From contig NZ_JACSQG010000014.1 of assembly GCF_014836765.1 (NCBI RefSeq), forward strand, positions 1 to 64,000: 64,000 nt of DNA, written 5' to 3'. Under the pieces are notes generated by a model that saw only the letters and a list, made by a program, of their open reading frames with translations, did no database searches and was not told the DNA's origin. A program made the position numbers and the translations under genes. How positions within the stretch are numbered: position 1 is the stretch's first letter; every line of letters starts with the position of its first letter. Shown here in pieces: positions 6,457-15,824 of the stretch. The stretch comes from Serpens gallinarum. Lineage in GTDB: Bacteria > Pseudomonadota > Gammaproteobacteria > Pseudomonadales > Pseudomonadaceae.

Positions 6457-8052
6457 TCAATCTCTGCGTTTCCCGGCCCGTTTGGTCCAGAACTGCCGGG
6501 CCAGTTCATGCAGCCTGCCGGTGAGCTGCGCGACCTGCACGGCATAGTCGCGGTTGCGCTGCCCGGCTTCGACGCTCTCGTCAGCGGCGTGGCGAATGCT
6601 GGCGATGCTGCGGTTGATGTCCTGGCTGACGCTGCCTTGCTGCTGCGCCGCCGCGGCGATGTGGGTGTTCATGGCGGTAATTTCATTGACGCGCCGGCTG
6701 ATGCCCGCCAGCGCCAGGGCGGCCTGCTGGGCATGGGCGACGCTGGCCTGGGCCTGCTCGCGGCTCTTTTCCATGACAGCAACGGCCGAGCGCGCGCCGT
6801 CCTGTAGTGTGCCGATCATCTGCTGGATATCCGCGGTGGACTGCTGGGTACGACCGGCGAGGCTGCGCACTTCGTCGGCCACCACGGCAAAGCCTCGGCC
6901 CTGTTCACCGGCGCGGGCGGCCTCGATGGCGGCGTTCAGGGCAAGCAGGTTGGTCTGCGCCGCAATGTTCTGGATGACTTCCAGCACGCTGGAGATTTCC
7001 TGGCTGTTGGCTTCCAGGTGGTGAATGACCTGGGCGGCCTGGTGAATCTCACCTTCCAGCAGATGGATGGACTCGCTGCTCTTGGCCACCAGGCTTTGCC
7101 CGGTGCGGGTTTCGTTATCCGCCTGCTCCGCTGCCTGAGCGGCGTTCTGAGCGTAGAGAGCAGCCTCCTGAATGTTCGCGGCCATTTGGTGCACGGCCGT
7201 GGCGATCTGTTCGGTGGCGCACTTCTGTTCGACCGTCAGCTGACTGCTGCCATCAATTTCGCGCAGCAGGTTGTCGGCCTGCAAGCCGAGCTGGGTGGAG
7301 GCATCGCCGAGGCGGCCCAGCACGGCGCCGGTTTCCGCCTGGGCCATGCGCAAGGCAAATTCGATCTGACCGAATTCATCGGCGCGGCCGGTATACAGCG
7401 CCTGGCTCAGCGCGTTGTCTGCGATGTCGCGTGCGCGGGCCGTCAACTGGATCAACGGGGCCAGCAGCAGGGCGATGGCGATGGAGCTGGATGCAGCGCC
7501 AAGCCCGGCAATCAGCAGGGCAGAGACCAGCGGCAGGGCAAACAGGCTGGCCACGGCGAAGGTGCTCAGCCCGAGGCAGGCGCTGACCAGCAGCATCAGC
7601 TTGAGGCGCAGCTCCAGTGGCGTGCGCAGAATGCGTGGCGATTGACCGGCGCGCAGTTGCTCGTACAGCTGTTCGGCCGCGCGTACGTGGGCAGGGTCGG
7701 GCTTGGTGCGCACCGACTGGTACTCGACGGTATCGCCATCTTTGCTGATGGGTGTGACGAAGGCGCTGACCCAGTAATGGTCACCGTTCTTGCAGCGGTT
7801 CTTGATCAACCCCATCCACGAGCGGCCACGCTTCAACGTGGCCCACATCTGTTCGAAGGCTGCGGACGGCATGTCCGGGTGACGAACGATGTTGTGGGGC
7901 TGGCCGCGCAGTTCGGCCTCGCTGAACCCACTGATCTGGACGAATTGGGCATTGACGTGGCTGATCAGCCCCTTGGGGCTGGTTGTGGAGAAAATGTTGG
8001 CGTGCTCGGGTAAATCAACATTTCGCCCCGTGACCGGAAGATTTTTTCGCAC
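6457..8052 (-). CDS. PAS-domain methyl-accepting chemotaxis protein (Aer-like)
   Basis: The protein is an energy or redox taxis receptor of the Aer type. A PAS domain at residues 15-120 includes [35 protein letters not shown] and [10 protein letters not shown]. Two adjoining hydrophobic helices follow ([13 protein letters not shown] and [21 protein letters not shown]), then a HAMP-like linker and a long coiled-coil signalling domain. The hairpin tip reads [20 protein letters not shown]. There is no periplasmic ligand domain. I chose the GTG at 8052 because the protein then starts [20 protein letters not shown], as in related receptors, giving 531 residues. The frame itself stays open further upstream but without a plausible N-terminus. 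It would signal to CheA/CheW encoded elsewhere. Confidence 0.85.
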   Translation of the reverse strand: MRKNLPVTGRNVDLPEHANIFSTTSPKGLISHVNAQFVQISGFSEAELRGQPHNIVRHPDMPSAAFEQMWATLKRGRSWMGLIKNRCKNGDHYWVSAFVTPISKDGDTVEYQSVRTKPDPAHVRAAEQLYEQLRAGQSPRILRTPLELRLKLMLLVSACLGLSTFAVASLFALPLVSALLIAGLGAASSSIAIALLLAPLIQLTARARDIADNALSQALYTGRADEFGQIEFALRMAQAETGAVLGRLGDASTQLGLQADNLLREIDGSSQLTVEQKCATEQIATAVHQMAANIQEAALYAQNAAQAAEQADNETRTGQSLVAKSSESIHLLEGEIHQAAQVIHHLEANSQEISSVLEVIQNIAAQTNLLALNAAIEAARAGEQGRGFAVVADEVRSLAGRTQQSTADIQQMIGTLQDGARSAVAVMEKSREQAQASVAHAQQAALALAGISRRVNEITAMNTHIAAAAQQQGSVSQDINRSIASIRHAADESVEAGQRNRDYAVQVAQLTGRLHELARQFWTKRAGKRRD

Positions 8053-8318
8053 TGCTGGTTCTCTGGGTTTATTGCCTTGCGGCGTTGTGTGTGGAAGGGG
8101 CTTGAGCGTGACGCATGTTTCCTTCGCCTTCGTTTTGGTCAGGCTTAATCGCTGCGCACGCGGGTGTGTACTAAAACACGCCAATATTTCAGCGCGGTAT
8201 ATCTTTTGATATTGATTTGATGTTTTTTTGACATCTATCAAGAGTGGCTTGCTAGACGCATTCCACCCGCACCGCGGCCACAACTGTGCCGTCCAAGCCA
8301 AATTGGGTAGGGCAGACA

Positions 8319-9758
8319 TCAGGCATGACTGGGTACCCGTGACGGCAGGTTCTGGAACGCCGCCAGGGCGCGTTCGCGACTGCGGCGCAGGTCGACGAGG
8401 GGAGGCGGATAATCCACGGCGCCGAACAAGCCACTCAGTGCAGACGGATCGTGAATGGCGCGGTTATCCAGATGCACCAGCTCCGGCAGCCAGTGGCGGA
8501 TGAAGCGTCCCTCGGGGTCGAATTTCTGCGACTGGCTGATGGGGTTGAAAATGCGGAAGTAGGGCGCCGCGTCGGTGCCAGTGGAGGCGCTCCATTGCCA
8601 GCCGCCGTTGTTGGCGGCAAGGTCGCCATCGATCAGGTGGCGCATGAAAAAACGCTCGCCTTCGCGCCAGTCGATCAACAAGTTCTTGGTGAGGAACATG
8701 GCGACCACCATGCGCAGCCGGTTGTGCATCCAGCCGGTGGTCAACAATTGGCGCATGGCAGCGTCGATCAGCGGAAAGCCGGTGCGGCCTTCTTGCCAGG
8801 CGGCTAGATCGTCGGGGGCGTGACGCCAGGGCAGCGCTTCGGTTTCCAGGCGGAAGGCGCGGTGGCGCGAGACACGCGGATAGCCAACCAGAATGTGTGT
8901 ATAGAACTCGCGCCAGAGCAGTTCATTGATCCAACTGACGGCGCCCGGCTGGCCACCATCAAACTCGCCGCAATTGGCCCGCAGCACGGCATGCAGGCAC
9001 TGGCGTGGCGACAGCACGCCGGCCGCCAGGTACGGCGACAACTGGCTGGTGCCTGGCAAGGCGGGGATGTCGCGCTGTTGCGTATAGGCCTCGAGGCGTT
9101 CTTCGGCAAACAGCGTCAGACGTTCCAGCGCGGCATCCTCGCCGGCGGGCCACAGTTGACGCAGGGAGTCCGCCGGCGGTGTAAAGCCCTGCACACTGGC
9201 CGGCACGGCATCGCTGGCAACGCTCAAGGGCGCTTGCGCGGCGGGCAACCACTGCAGAGCGGGCAGGGCTGCGTGCAAGCGCTGATAGCAGACCTTGCGG
9301 AACTGGCTGAACACCTGGAAATAGCCGCCGGAGCGGGTCAGCATGCTGCCCGGCTGGAACAGTAACTGGTCAAGATGACCGCGAAAGCCCACGCCTAAGT
9401 CATCCAGACGAGACGCCACCTCGCGGTCGCGGCGGGTTTCGTTGAGGCCGTATTCCTCGTTGACGTGCACGCAGCGGATGGTGTGGGTGCGGCAGACATC
9501 AGCCAGCACCTCGGGCGCGTCGCGCCAGTGCTCGGCGTGACGGATCAACAGCGGCACGTTGAGGCGCTGCAGTTCCACTTGCAGCGCGGCCAGGTTGCGC
9601 AGCCAGAAGTCCACCTTGCACGGCGCATCGTCGTGTTGCTGCCACTGGCCGGGGCTGAGCAGGTACAGGGCGATAGTCGGCCCCTCGGCCATGGCTGCGC
9701 AGAGGGCGGTGTTGTCGTGCACGCGCAGGTCGCTGCGCAGCCAGATCAGCTGGCGCAT
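8319..9758 (-). CDS. phr: Deoxyribodipyrimidine photolyase
   Basis: This enzyme repairs UV-induced cyclobutane pyrimidine dimers using blue light, FADH- and an antenna chromophore. The 479 residues match class I bacterial CPD photolyases. The Rossmann antenna domain opens [19 protein letters not shown]. The FAD-binding domain shows [33 protein letters not shown] and [19 protein letters not shown]. The start codon lies 13 bp inside the upstream MerR-type gene, so the two are translationally coupled. It is the last gene of a three-gene unit (DUF523/DUF1722, MerR, phr), and light induction is likely. Confidence 0.95.
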   Translation of the reverse strand: MRQLIWLRSDLRVHDNTALCAAMAEGPTIALYLLSPGQWQQHDDAPCKVDFWLRNLAALQVELQRLNVPLLIRHAEHWRDAPEVLADVCRTHTIRCVHVNEEYGLNETRRDREVASRLDDLGVGFRGHLDQLLFQPGSMLTRSGGYFQVFSQFRKVCYQRLHAALPALQWLPAAQAPLSVASDAVPASVQGFTPPADSLRQLWPAGEDAALERLTLFAEERLEAYTQQRDIPALPGTSQLSPYLAAGVLSPRQCLHAVLRANCGEFDGGQPGAVSWINELLWREFYTHILVGYPRVSRHRAFRLETEALPWRHAPDDLAAWQEGRTGFPLIDAAMRQLLTTGWMHNRLRMVVAMFLTKNLLIDWREGERFFMRHLIDGDLAANNGGWQWSASTGTDAAPYFRIFNPISQSQKFDPEGRFIRHWLPELVHLDNRAIHDPSALSGLFGAVDYPPPLVDLRRSRERALAAFQNLPSRVPSHA

Positions 9759-10702
9759 GGCGAGGCTCCTGGTGCTGAAGCTCCTTCGCGGTAGCTGCCC
9801 AGCAGATTGAGCGATTGCAGGCAGTGCAGGGCGTCGAGCGGGTCGTCGGCGAGGTACAGATCGGTGCTTTGCAATTGCTGACGGTGGATGCCGCTGGCCG
9901 GGCCGCAGAGCAGGGCCGGGCAGGCGATGCCCGGCAGCAGGCGTTGCAAGAGGGCGGGTTTCAGCCTCTGGCTGCCATACAGGAGTAGGCCGCGTGGCTG
10001 GATGCGCCGCACGGCGACCTGCAGCTCCGGCGCAGGGATGGCCCAGTCGAGCACCAGTACCGGGCATTCGGCATCGCTGGCCAGCCAGGCGCACAGCCAC
10101 AGGCCGGGTTCCATCGGCTCGGGCGAGAGGTTGAGCAGCAGCAGCGGCGCGCTGGGGTGCAAGCGGTTGTTGTGGTACAGGCGCGCGCCCAGCTTGCTGC
10201 GCAGCCAGGACAAGAAGAACACCTGCTCCAGGCGGACACCGGGCTGCTGGCGCCAGCGCCGGCGCAGTTCGTCGAGCAGCGGCAGCAGCAAGTGCCGGCA
10301 CAGGGTGGCCGGCGGGTAAAGAGCCATGCTGCGATTGAAGGCATCATCCAGGGCGCGTTCGGCGAGTGCCTCGATGGCCTCCAGCAAGTGCTGTTGCGCG
10401 GCGCGCCAGGTCGAGTCGTCGCGGGTCGCCTCGGGCTGGCGCTCGCTGAGCAGCCCCTTGACCTGGCTGACGGCGACGCCGCGCTCCAGCCATGCCAGCA
10501 CCTGGCGCACCTGATCGATCAGCGCGCTGGAGTACAGCCGATGCCCCTTGGGCGTGCGCTGCGGCAGGATCAGCCCGTAGCGGCGTTCCCAGGCGCGCAG
10601 GGTCACCGGGTTGACGCCGGTCAGGCGCGCCACTTCGCGGATCGGCAGCAGGTCTTGGCTCGCGCCGTCATCGTCGGCCGCAGGCGTGAAAGTCTCGTTC
10701 AT
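9746..10702 (-). CDS. MerR-family regulator with a degenerate B12-binding-like domain
   Basis: The N-terminal MerR helix-turn-helix reads LPIREVARLTGVNPVTLRAW followed by ERRYGLILP and GHRLYS. The C-terminal two-thirds has the layout of CarH/LitR cobalamin-sensing repressors, but the loop that carries the cobalamin-ligand His in CarH reads SPEPMEPGLWL here, without a His. It is therefore probably a B12-independent (class II LitR/PplR-like) regulator. I use the ATG at 10702 (318 residues); a GTG at 10708 that would overlap the upstream stop as GTGA is an alternative. It overlaps phr downstream and abuts the DUF523/DUF1722 gene upstream, so it probably controls this unit. Confidence 0.8.
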   Translation of the reverse strand: MNETFTPAADDDGASQDLLPIREVARLTGVNPVTLRAWERRYGLILPQRTPKGHRLYSSALIDQVRQVLAWLERGVAVSQVKGLLSERQPEATRDDSTWRAAQQHLLEAIEALAERALDDAFNRSMALYPPATLCRHLLLPLLDELRRRWRQQPGVRLEQVFFLSWLRSKLGARLYHNNRLHPSAPLLLLNLSPEPMEPGLWLCAWLASDAECPVLVLDWAIPAPELQVAVRRIQPRGLLLYGSQRLKPALLQRLLPGIACPALLCGPASGIHRQQLQSTDLYLADDPLDALHCLQSLNLLGSYREGASAPGASPCAS

Positions 10703-10704
10703 GG

Positions 10705-11661
10705 TCACAGGGCGTTACGCAGGCTGAGGTCTTCGGGGTGCGGTTGCAGGTAGGCCTGGCCCGCGAGGTAGTCGTCCGGATGGCGGCGCAAGTGATGCTT
10801 GAGCAGGGTCAGCGGCACCACCAGCGGCACGATGCCCAGGCGGTACTGGTCGATCACCTGGCGCAGCTCCTGTTTGTCGTCATGGCTGAGCGCGTGCTTC
10901 AGATAGCCGCTCAGGTGCTGCAGCACATTGGTGTGCGTGCCCCGGCTGGCGGTGTGCTTGAGAGCGGCCATCAACTGGCTGAAGTAGCGCGGGGCAAACA
11001 CGTCCAGCGGCTCGCGATTGTTCGCCAGCTGGCGGCCCAGGGCCTGGTACTGCGTGCGGCTGGTGGCCATCAACTGATACTTGTAGCGCGCATGAAAGGT
11101 GTACAGCGCGCGGCGGCTCAGCCCCTCGCGAAGCAGGCGTTGCCACTCGGCATAGGCGAACACGCGGGTGATGAAGTTCTCGCGCAGCACCGGATCGTTG
11201 AGCCGACCGTCTTCCTCCACCGGCAGGTCCGGGCGGGTCTGCATCAGCGCGGCGGCGAACAGACCGCGTCCACCGCCTGGCACCGGGTTGCCGTTGTCCT
11301 GGTAGACCTTGACCCGCTCCATGCCGCAGGACGGTGATTTCTGCATAAGGATGTAGCCGCAGATGTCGTCTAGCTGTGCGGCTGTGCGTTGGCCGAACGC
11401 CGTCAGCGCCTCGCTGACATCCCGCTCGCGATGCACGCTGCCCCGCGCACGCGGGCTGGCCGGATCGCCCACCAGGCGGATCGCCTCGCGGGGCGTGCCC
11501 AGACCAATGCCGACTTCCGGGCAAACTGGCACGTACTCGAAATGCCGGGCGAGGATCTCGCTGCACAACCTTGACTCCTTGTGTCCGCCGTTGAAACGCA
11601 CCGGTTTGCCCAGCAAGCAGGCGCTGATACCGATCTTGAGGGGGGCGATGAATGTGCTCAT
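10705..11661 (-). CDS. DUF523 and DUF1722 (YbgA-like) fusion protein
   Basis: The first half carries the DUF523 pattern: ISACLLGKPVRFNGGHK, PVCPEVGIGLGTPR and QKSPSCGMERVKVY, with conserved cysteines. The second half is DUF1722/YbgA: FHARYKYQLMATSR, then YFSQLMAALKHTASRGTHTN and QYRLGIVPLVVPLTLLKHHL. The molecular activity is not established. YbgA domains are repeatedly found next to photolyase genes, as here. The ATG at 11661 gives 318 residues and starts MSTFIAPLKIGIS; the open frame extends further upstream, into the promoter region. It is the first gene of the photolyase unit. Confidence 0.85.
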   Translation of the reverse strand: MSTFIAPLKIGISACLLGKPVRFNGGHKESRLCSEILARHFEYVPVCPEVGIGLGTPREAIRLVGDPASPRARGSVHRERDVSEALTAFGQRTAAQLDDICGYILMQKSPSCGMERVKVYQDNGNPVPGGGRGLFAAALMQTRPDLPVEEDGRLNDPVLRENFITRVFAYAEWQRLLREGLSRRALYTFHARYKYQLMATSRTQYQALGRQLANNREPLDVFAPRYFSQLMAALKHTASRGTHTNVLQHLSGYLKHALSHDDKQELRQVIDQYRLGIVPLVVPLTLLKHHLRRHPDDYLAGQAYLQPHPEDLSLRNAL

Positions 11662-11711
11662 GTGCGGTCTCTCATTCAGGGACACGGGGTTAGGCTGTAC
11701 AGATTTTCTTA

Positions 11712-11753
11712 AATGTAGGGTTTTTCTTGTACAAGTCAATGTATTTGTATAAG
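11712..11753 (-). promoter_or_regulatory. Promoter with MerR-type direct repeats for the photolyase unit
   Basis: On the minus strand a -35 TTGACT (11739-11734) and a -10 TACATT (11717-11712) are 16 bp apart. Two direct repeats, TTGTACAAG (11727-11735) and TTGTATAAG (11745-11753), lie 18 bp apart and flank the -35 box. CarH/LitR-type repressors bind repeated short elements over the -35 region, so dark repression and light release are plausible. This is inference from layout. Confidence 0.5.
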
Positions 11754-11791
11754 GTTGTCGCGTGAAGCCAGGCTACGAATCGCGGCTCTTC

Positions 11792-11887
11792 GTAGGGTGG
11801 ATGTCGTCGTCCACCATGGCCCCGCTCGGTGGGGCGCCACTCGGTGGATCGCCACCCGGTGGATCGATAAAGCACGATCCACCCTAC
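11792..11887. repeat. Palindromic GTAGGGTGGAT element, copy A
   Basis: The 96-bp element has terminal inverted repeats GTAGGGTGGAT and ATCCACCCTAC. The interior holds several GGTGGATCGCCACC-like units. It shares ends and interior with the elements at 17253-17351 and 17501-17602. It lies between the divergent DUF523/DUF1722 and lipocalin genes. A non-coding, possibly MITE- or REP-like element is the best description. Confidence 0.75.
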
Positions 11888-11937
11888 GTCCGGGTCCACT
11901 CGCAAACCGAAAACCTCAACTCGCGGAGATCAGCGTT

Positions 11938-12504
11938 ATGAATATGTGGAGCATCCGAAACGGGTCTCGCCGAACTCCGGCGGCGCTGTTGGTACTGGCC
12001 CTGCTGGTGCTGGGCGGCTGTTCGTACGCACCCCCTAAAGGCGTGGCGGTGGTGACGCCGTTCGAGCTGGAGCGGTACCTGGGCCACTGGTACGAAATCG
12101 CGCGGCTCGACCATTCGTTCGAGCGCGGCCTGAGCAATGTGAATGCCACGTACAGAAAGCGCGCCGATGGCAGCATCGAGGTGATCAACCGGGGTTACAA
12201 CGATATGCGCGGCGCCTGGCAGGAGGCCGTTGGCAAGGCCAAGTTCACCGGTGCGACGGACGTCGGGTCGCTGAAGGTGTCGTTCTTCGGTCCGTTTTAC
12301 GGTGGCTACAACGTGGTTGCATTGGATCGGCAGAATTACCGTTGGGCCATGGTGATGGGGCCGGACCGCGACTACCTGTGGATCCTCGCCCGTGACAAAC
12401 AATTGCCGGACGAGGTGCGCCAACAGCTGGTCAATCAGGCTACCGAGCTGGGCATAGATGTGTCGCAGCTGATCTGGGTCGAGCACAACAGGGATGACGC
12501 CTGA
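11938..12504 (+). CDS. blc: Outer-membrane lipocalin Blc-like lipoprotein
   Basis: Lipocalins of the Blc group bind lipids such as lysophospholipids at the outer membrane and are induced by envelope stress. The protein is 188 residues. A signal peptide with lipobox VLGGC ends near residue 29. The lipocalin signature GHWYEIARLDHSFERGLSNV follows. SFFGPFYGGYNVVALD and DRDYLWILAR complete the barrel motifs. The ATG at 11938 has GGAG 9 bp upstream and places the signal peptide correctly. The frame runs upstream through the repeat element, which should be excluded. It is divergent from the photolyase unit; blc-like genes are often near light or stress genes in pseudomonads. Confidence 0.9.
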   Translation: MNMWSIRNGSRRTPAALLVLALLVLGGCSYAPPKGVAVVTPFELERYLGHWYEIARLDHSFERGLSNVNATYRKRADGSIEVINRGYNDMRGAWQEAVGKAKFTGATDVGSLKVSFFGPFYGGYNVVALDRQNYRWAMVMGPDRDYLWILARDKQLPDEVRQQLVNQATELGIDVSQLIWVEHNRDDA

Positions 12505-12605
12505 GGCTACAGGCACGAGGTGGGTATCGATTGAGGTTTTTCGGGTGCGGGAGTGCTCAGGTGCAATCCATTACGGTGCAGACACATTAATCCTGGAGCG
12601 CTGTC

Positions 12606-13059
12606 GTGCCATGGATGGCGGCCGATATCGGCGTAATCGTTGCCCTGGGTGATGGCGCATCGAATACGCCAACCCACTGGCGGAGCGCGTGTTGGGCGAT
12701 GCAACGCTGACCGGCGCAAACGTGTACAACCTGGTCTGGCTGCTTGGCGAGGAATACCAACGGCTGGCCCGGCGTTTGATTGCCCGATTGGGCTCGCAGC
12801 AGGCGCAGCCGGTCAGGAATGTGATGGTGGACGTGGAGCAAGCCAGTGGACGGCGCCGGCTACGCATTGACGTGCTGGCCAACGGCGCCGTTGACGGTCA
12901 GCCGCGTTGGCTGCTGTTGCTGCTTGATCTGGGCCCCGTGGCGAAACCCCCGGCGAGCTACGCGAGTTGCAGGCCCTGGGCATTTACCTGTTCCAGGGTT
13001 ACTTGTTAGTCCGTCCGGCGTTCGAGGCGCTGCCGGAGGTGGCCTGGCCCGCGCCCTGA
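12606..13059 (+). pseudogene. Decayed PAS-EAL cyclic-di-GMP protein gene
   Basis: Pieces of one protein appear in different frames. From 12606 one frame gives VPWMAADIGVIVALGDG. After a shift, RIEYANPLAERVLGD from 12656 continues the PAS motif and stays open to about 12940. From 12955, in a third frame, ELRELQALGIYLFQGYLLV and RPAFEALPEV ending at the TGA 13057-13059 is the C-terminal end of an EAL phosphodiesterase domain. The catalytic EAL core is absent, so an internal deletion plus frameshifts have destroyed the gene. The original product would have been a sensory protein degrading cyclic di-GMP. Confidence 0.6.
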
Positions 13060-13090
13060 AACCTGTTGGTCAGGGCGCGCTGAGCCGGGC

Positions 13091-15094
13091 TTAAGGCCGC
13101 GCGGGTTTGCGCTTGATGGTTTTCACCAGGTCTTCGGGGCTGATGAAGCCGACCATGCTGCTCGCGCTGCCCGGCTGGGGCTGGTTGAGAATGTGACCTT
13201 TCATCTTGCCGATGATGTGCATTTCGCAGGGTTTGCAGTCGAACTTGAGGGTCAGCACTTCGTCCTGATGGATCAGCTGCATCGGCGCGACCTTGGTGCG
13301 CACGCCGGTGACGCCCTTGGCCTGTTTCGGGCACAGGTTGAAGGAGAAGCGCAGGCAGTGCTTGGTGATCATCACCGGCACTTCGCCCGGCTCTTCATGG
13401 GCCTCGTAGGCGGCGTCGATCAGCTGCACGCCGTAGCGGTGATAAAACGCACGGGCCTTTTCGTTGTACACGTTGGCCAGGAAGGTCAGGTGCGACTCGG
13501 GGTACACCGGCGGCGGCACGCTGACCGGCTTGCGGCTGCCACGCGGGTAGGCGGCCAGGCGCGCAGCCGTCAGCGCATCGATGGCGTCGCGGCGCAGGGT
13601 CTTGAGTTGCGAATTCGGCACGAAGAGCGCCTGGGGCGCGTCGATGTCCACCTGTTCAGCGTGATAGATCGTGGTGCCGAGCTTGCTCAGGGTATCGCGC
13701 AACTGCTCATGAGCCTGCTCTGGATTCTTCGCCAGACCGAACGGCCCGGCCAGACTGACCGATGCGCTGATGCCTTCAACGCTGGTCACGTGCAGGGTCA
13801 GTGCCTCGTCGCTGAACGTAGCCTGGAAGCGCACGGGCACGCGGCGTTCGGCCGAGGTCTTGAGTAGCGCTTGTTGCCAGTTGTGGTCCAGGTTGCGGTT
13901 GAGCGCATGGGGCATGCGCAGCTGTTTCAATTCCGCCGGCATTTCATTGGGCACGATGCGGTACTGCCGGCGGGTCTGGCCGTCCTGTTCGAACTCCTCG
14001 AGCAGTTCCGCCGTGTTGGCGCGAAAACCCACCACTTCACGCTTGTACAGCACGTTCAGGCCATCGCCATTGCTCAGCGATTCGCTGGTTTCGGCGATGA
14101 AGTCGTGCTTGCCGACCTTGATGATGTCGCCCACCGGCAAGCCGACGAATTTCGGCGAATCGAAAGCGCCGATGTCGATCTTGCGATCCTGCACGAAGTA
14201 GTCGGTGCTGCCGCGGTGGAAGGTCTTTTCCACGTTGGGCACGAAGAAGTGTTCGCTGAAGCCGCTGGAGGCGCGGGCCAGGTCGGGGCGCTGGGTGAGG
14301 ATCTTGTCCAGTTCCTGCCGGTAGTGAGCAGTGATGTTCTTTACGTAGCTGACATCCTTGTAGCGGCCTTCGATCTTGAAGGAACGCACGCCGGCCTCGA
14401 CCAGATCCATCAGGTTGTCGGTCTGGTTGTTGTCCTTCATCGACAGCAGGTGCTTGTCGTAGGCAACGACGCGGCCCTGATCGTCTTTCAGCGTATAGGG
14501 CAGGCGACAGGCCTGCGAGCAGTCGCCGCGGTTGGCGCTGCGTCCGGTCTGCGCGTGGGAAATGTTGCACTGCCCGGAGAACGCCACGCACAACGCGCCA
14601 TGGATAAAGAACTCGATGGTGGCGTCGACCTGGTGGCTGATCTGGCGGATCTCCTGCAGGTTGAGCTCACGGGCCAGTACCAGCTGGGAGAACCCGGCGT
14701 CGGCGAGGAACTTGGCCTTGTCCAGGGTGCGGATGTCGGTTTGCGTGCTGGCGTGCAGCTCGATGGGCGGCAGGTCCATCTCGAGGATGCCCATGTCCTG
14801 CACGATCAGCACGTCGACGCCGACCTCGTACAGCTGCCAGATCAGCAGCCGGGCGGGCTCGAGTTCATCGTCATGCAGGATGGTGTTGAGGGTGACGAAC
14901 ACCTTGGCGTGGAACAGGCGGGCGAATTCCACCAGCTCGGCAATCTCTGCCACGCTATTGCTGGCGTTGTGGCGTGCGCCAAAGCTGGGGCCGCCGATGT
15001 ACACGGCATCGGCGCCATGCAGGATGGCTTCCTTGGCGATGGTGGTATCCCGTGCAGGGCTGAGGAGTTCGAGTTTGTTCGTGGCTACGGGCAT
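13091..15094 (-). CDS. rlhA: Peptidase U32-family protein, 23S rRNA C2501 hydroxylase RlhA
   Basis: The 667 residues fit RlhA (E. coli 653), which makes 5-hydroxycytidine at position 2501 of 23S rRNA. The U32 signature is complete near residue 160-180: IEFFIHGALCVAFSGQCNIS, with further cysteines in RGDCSQACR. The N-terminal barrel starts LELLSPARDTTIAKEAILHG. A C-terminal extension with KHCLRFSFNLCPKQ and LKFDCKPCEM resembles the accessory part found in RlhA and YegQ-like proteins. TrhP, a tRNA hydroxylase of the same family, is shorter, so length favours RlhA. It is a single gene, next to the LOV photoreceptor gene on the same strand. Confidence 0.85.
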   Translation of the reverse strand: MPVATNKLELLSPARDTTIAKEAILHGADAVYIGGPSFGARHNASNSVAEIAELVEFARLFHAKVFVTLNTILHDDELEPARLLIWQLYEVGVDVLIVQDMGILEMDLPPIELHASTQTDIRTLDKAKFLADAGFSQLVLARELNLQEIRQISHQVDATIEFFIHGALCVAFSGQCNISHAQTGRSANRGDCSQACRLPYTLKDDQGRVVAYDKHLLSMKDNNQTDNLMDLVEAGVRSFKIEGRYKDVSYVKNITAHYRQELDKILTQRPDLARASSGFSEHFFVPNVEKTFHRGSTDYFVQDRKIDIGAFDSPKFVGLPVGDIIKVGKHDFIAETSESLSNGDGLNVLYKREVVGFRANTAELLEEFEQDGQTRRQYRIVPNEMPAELKQLRMPHALNRNLDHNWQQALLKTSAERRVPVRFQATFSDEALTLHVTSVEGISASVSLAGPFGLAKNPEQAHEQLRDTLSKLGTTIYHAEQVDIDAPQALFVPNSQLKTLRRDAIDALTAARLAAYPRGSRKPVSVPPPVYPESHLTFLANVYNEKARAFYHRYGVQLIDAAYEAHEEPGEVPVMITKHCLRFSFNLCPKQAKGVTGVRTKVAPMQLIHQDEVLTLKFDCKPCEMHIIGKMKGHILNQPQPGSASSMVGFISPEDLVKTIKRKPARP

Positions 15095-15203
15095 AGGTTC
15101 AATTCGTCAGGCAAGGCGGTTGTCGGGTGGCTACCGGTGATTCAGCGTGCATGCACGTTGCGTCTGCTCTGCGGCAGGTCGCTCACCCGGTGAATCGGTC
15201 GGT

Positions 15204-15650
15204 TCAGGCGGGCCGGTCGGCCAGCTGGCGTTTCAGCTGAGCGACTTCGGCCTCCAGTTCGCGCACACGTTCAGTGGCCTGAACTTGGGCGCTGACATCC
15301 TTCTGGATGCCGATGAAATAGGTGAGCTGGTCGGCCTCGTTGAAGACCGGCGTGATCGACAGTTCGTTCCAGAACGCGCTGCCGTCTTTGCGGTAGTTGC
15401 GGATGATCTGCCGGCACGGCTGCTTGTTGGCAAGCGCCTCGCGAATCACCTTGAGGCCTGGTTGGTCGCGATCGTCTGACTGCAGGAAGCGGCAGTCCTG
15501 ATAGAGGATATCGTCGACCGGGTAGCCGGTTAGGCGTTCGAACGCCGGATTGGCGTAGATGAGAATATTGTCATCGCCTTCCTGTTCGGCCACCACGATG
15601 CCGTCATTGGAGGCTTCGACGACCAGTTGGAGCAGCTTGGCGTTGATCAT
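15204..15650 (-). CDS. Short LOV blue-light photoreceptor (PpSB1/PplA-like)
   Basis: The 148-residue protein is a single LOV domain with helical caps and no effector domain. The flavin-adduct motif reads YQDCRFLQ with Cys53 as the reactive residue. NYRKDGSAFWNELSITPVFN and YFIGIQKDVSAQVQ complete the FMN pocket. It closely resembles the P. putida short LOV proteins, in which blue light forms a cysteinyl-flavin bond and dimer geometry changes. The C-terminal helix ERVRELEAEVAQLKRQL is a coiled coil. It is divergent from a MerR-type regulator 174 bp away. In P. putida such LOV proteins act on a MerR-type LitR homologue (PplA on PplR); the same pairing is inferred here. Confidence 0.92.
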   Translation of the reverse strand: MINAKLLQLVVEASNDGIVVAEQEGDDNILIYANPAFERLTGYPVDDILYQDCRFLQSDDRDQPGLKVIREALANKQPCRQIIRNYRKDGSAFWNELSITPVFNEADQLTYFIGIQKDVSAQVQATERVRELEAEVAQLKRQLADRPA

Positions 15651-15824
15651 GTTCTAAGGTCCGCGTGCAGGTTCGGGGCATTCTAACAGGCTGTGGGAAG
15701 TAGGCGATGCGGCACGACAAGACACAACGTTCAGTCGGCTCGGCTTTGCTACGGGGTGAGCCGCGCAATCCGTTGCCCCTGAGTTAGAATGCCGCCACTT
15801 GCATGACCTGGGCTGCTCCTGCCA

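Noticed and set aside
13871-15193. A 440-codon open frame on the plus strand
   Set aside because: It is antisense to rlhA, whose family signature is complete on the other strand.
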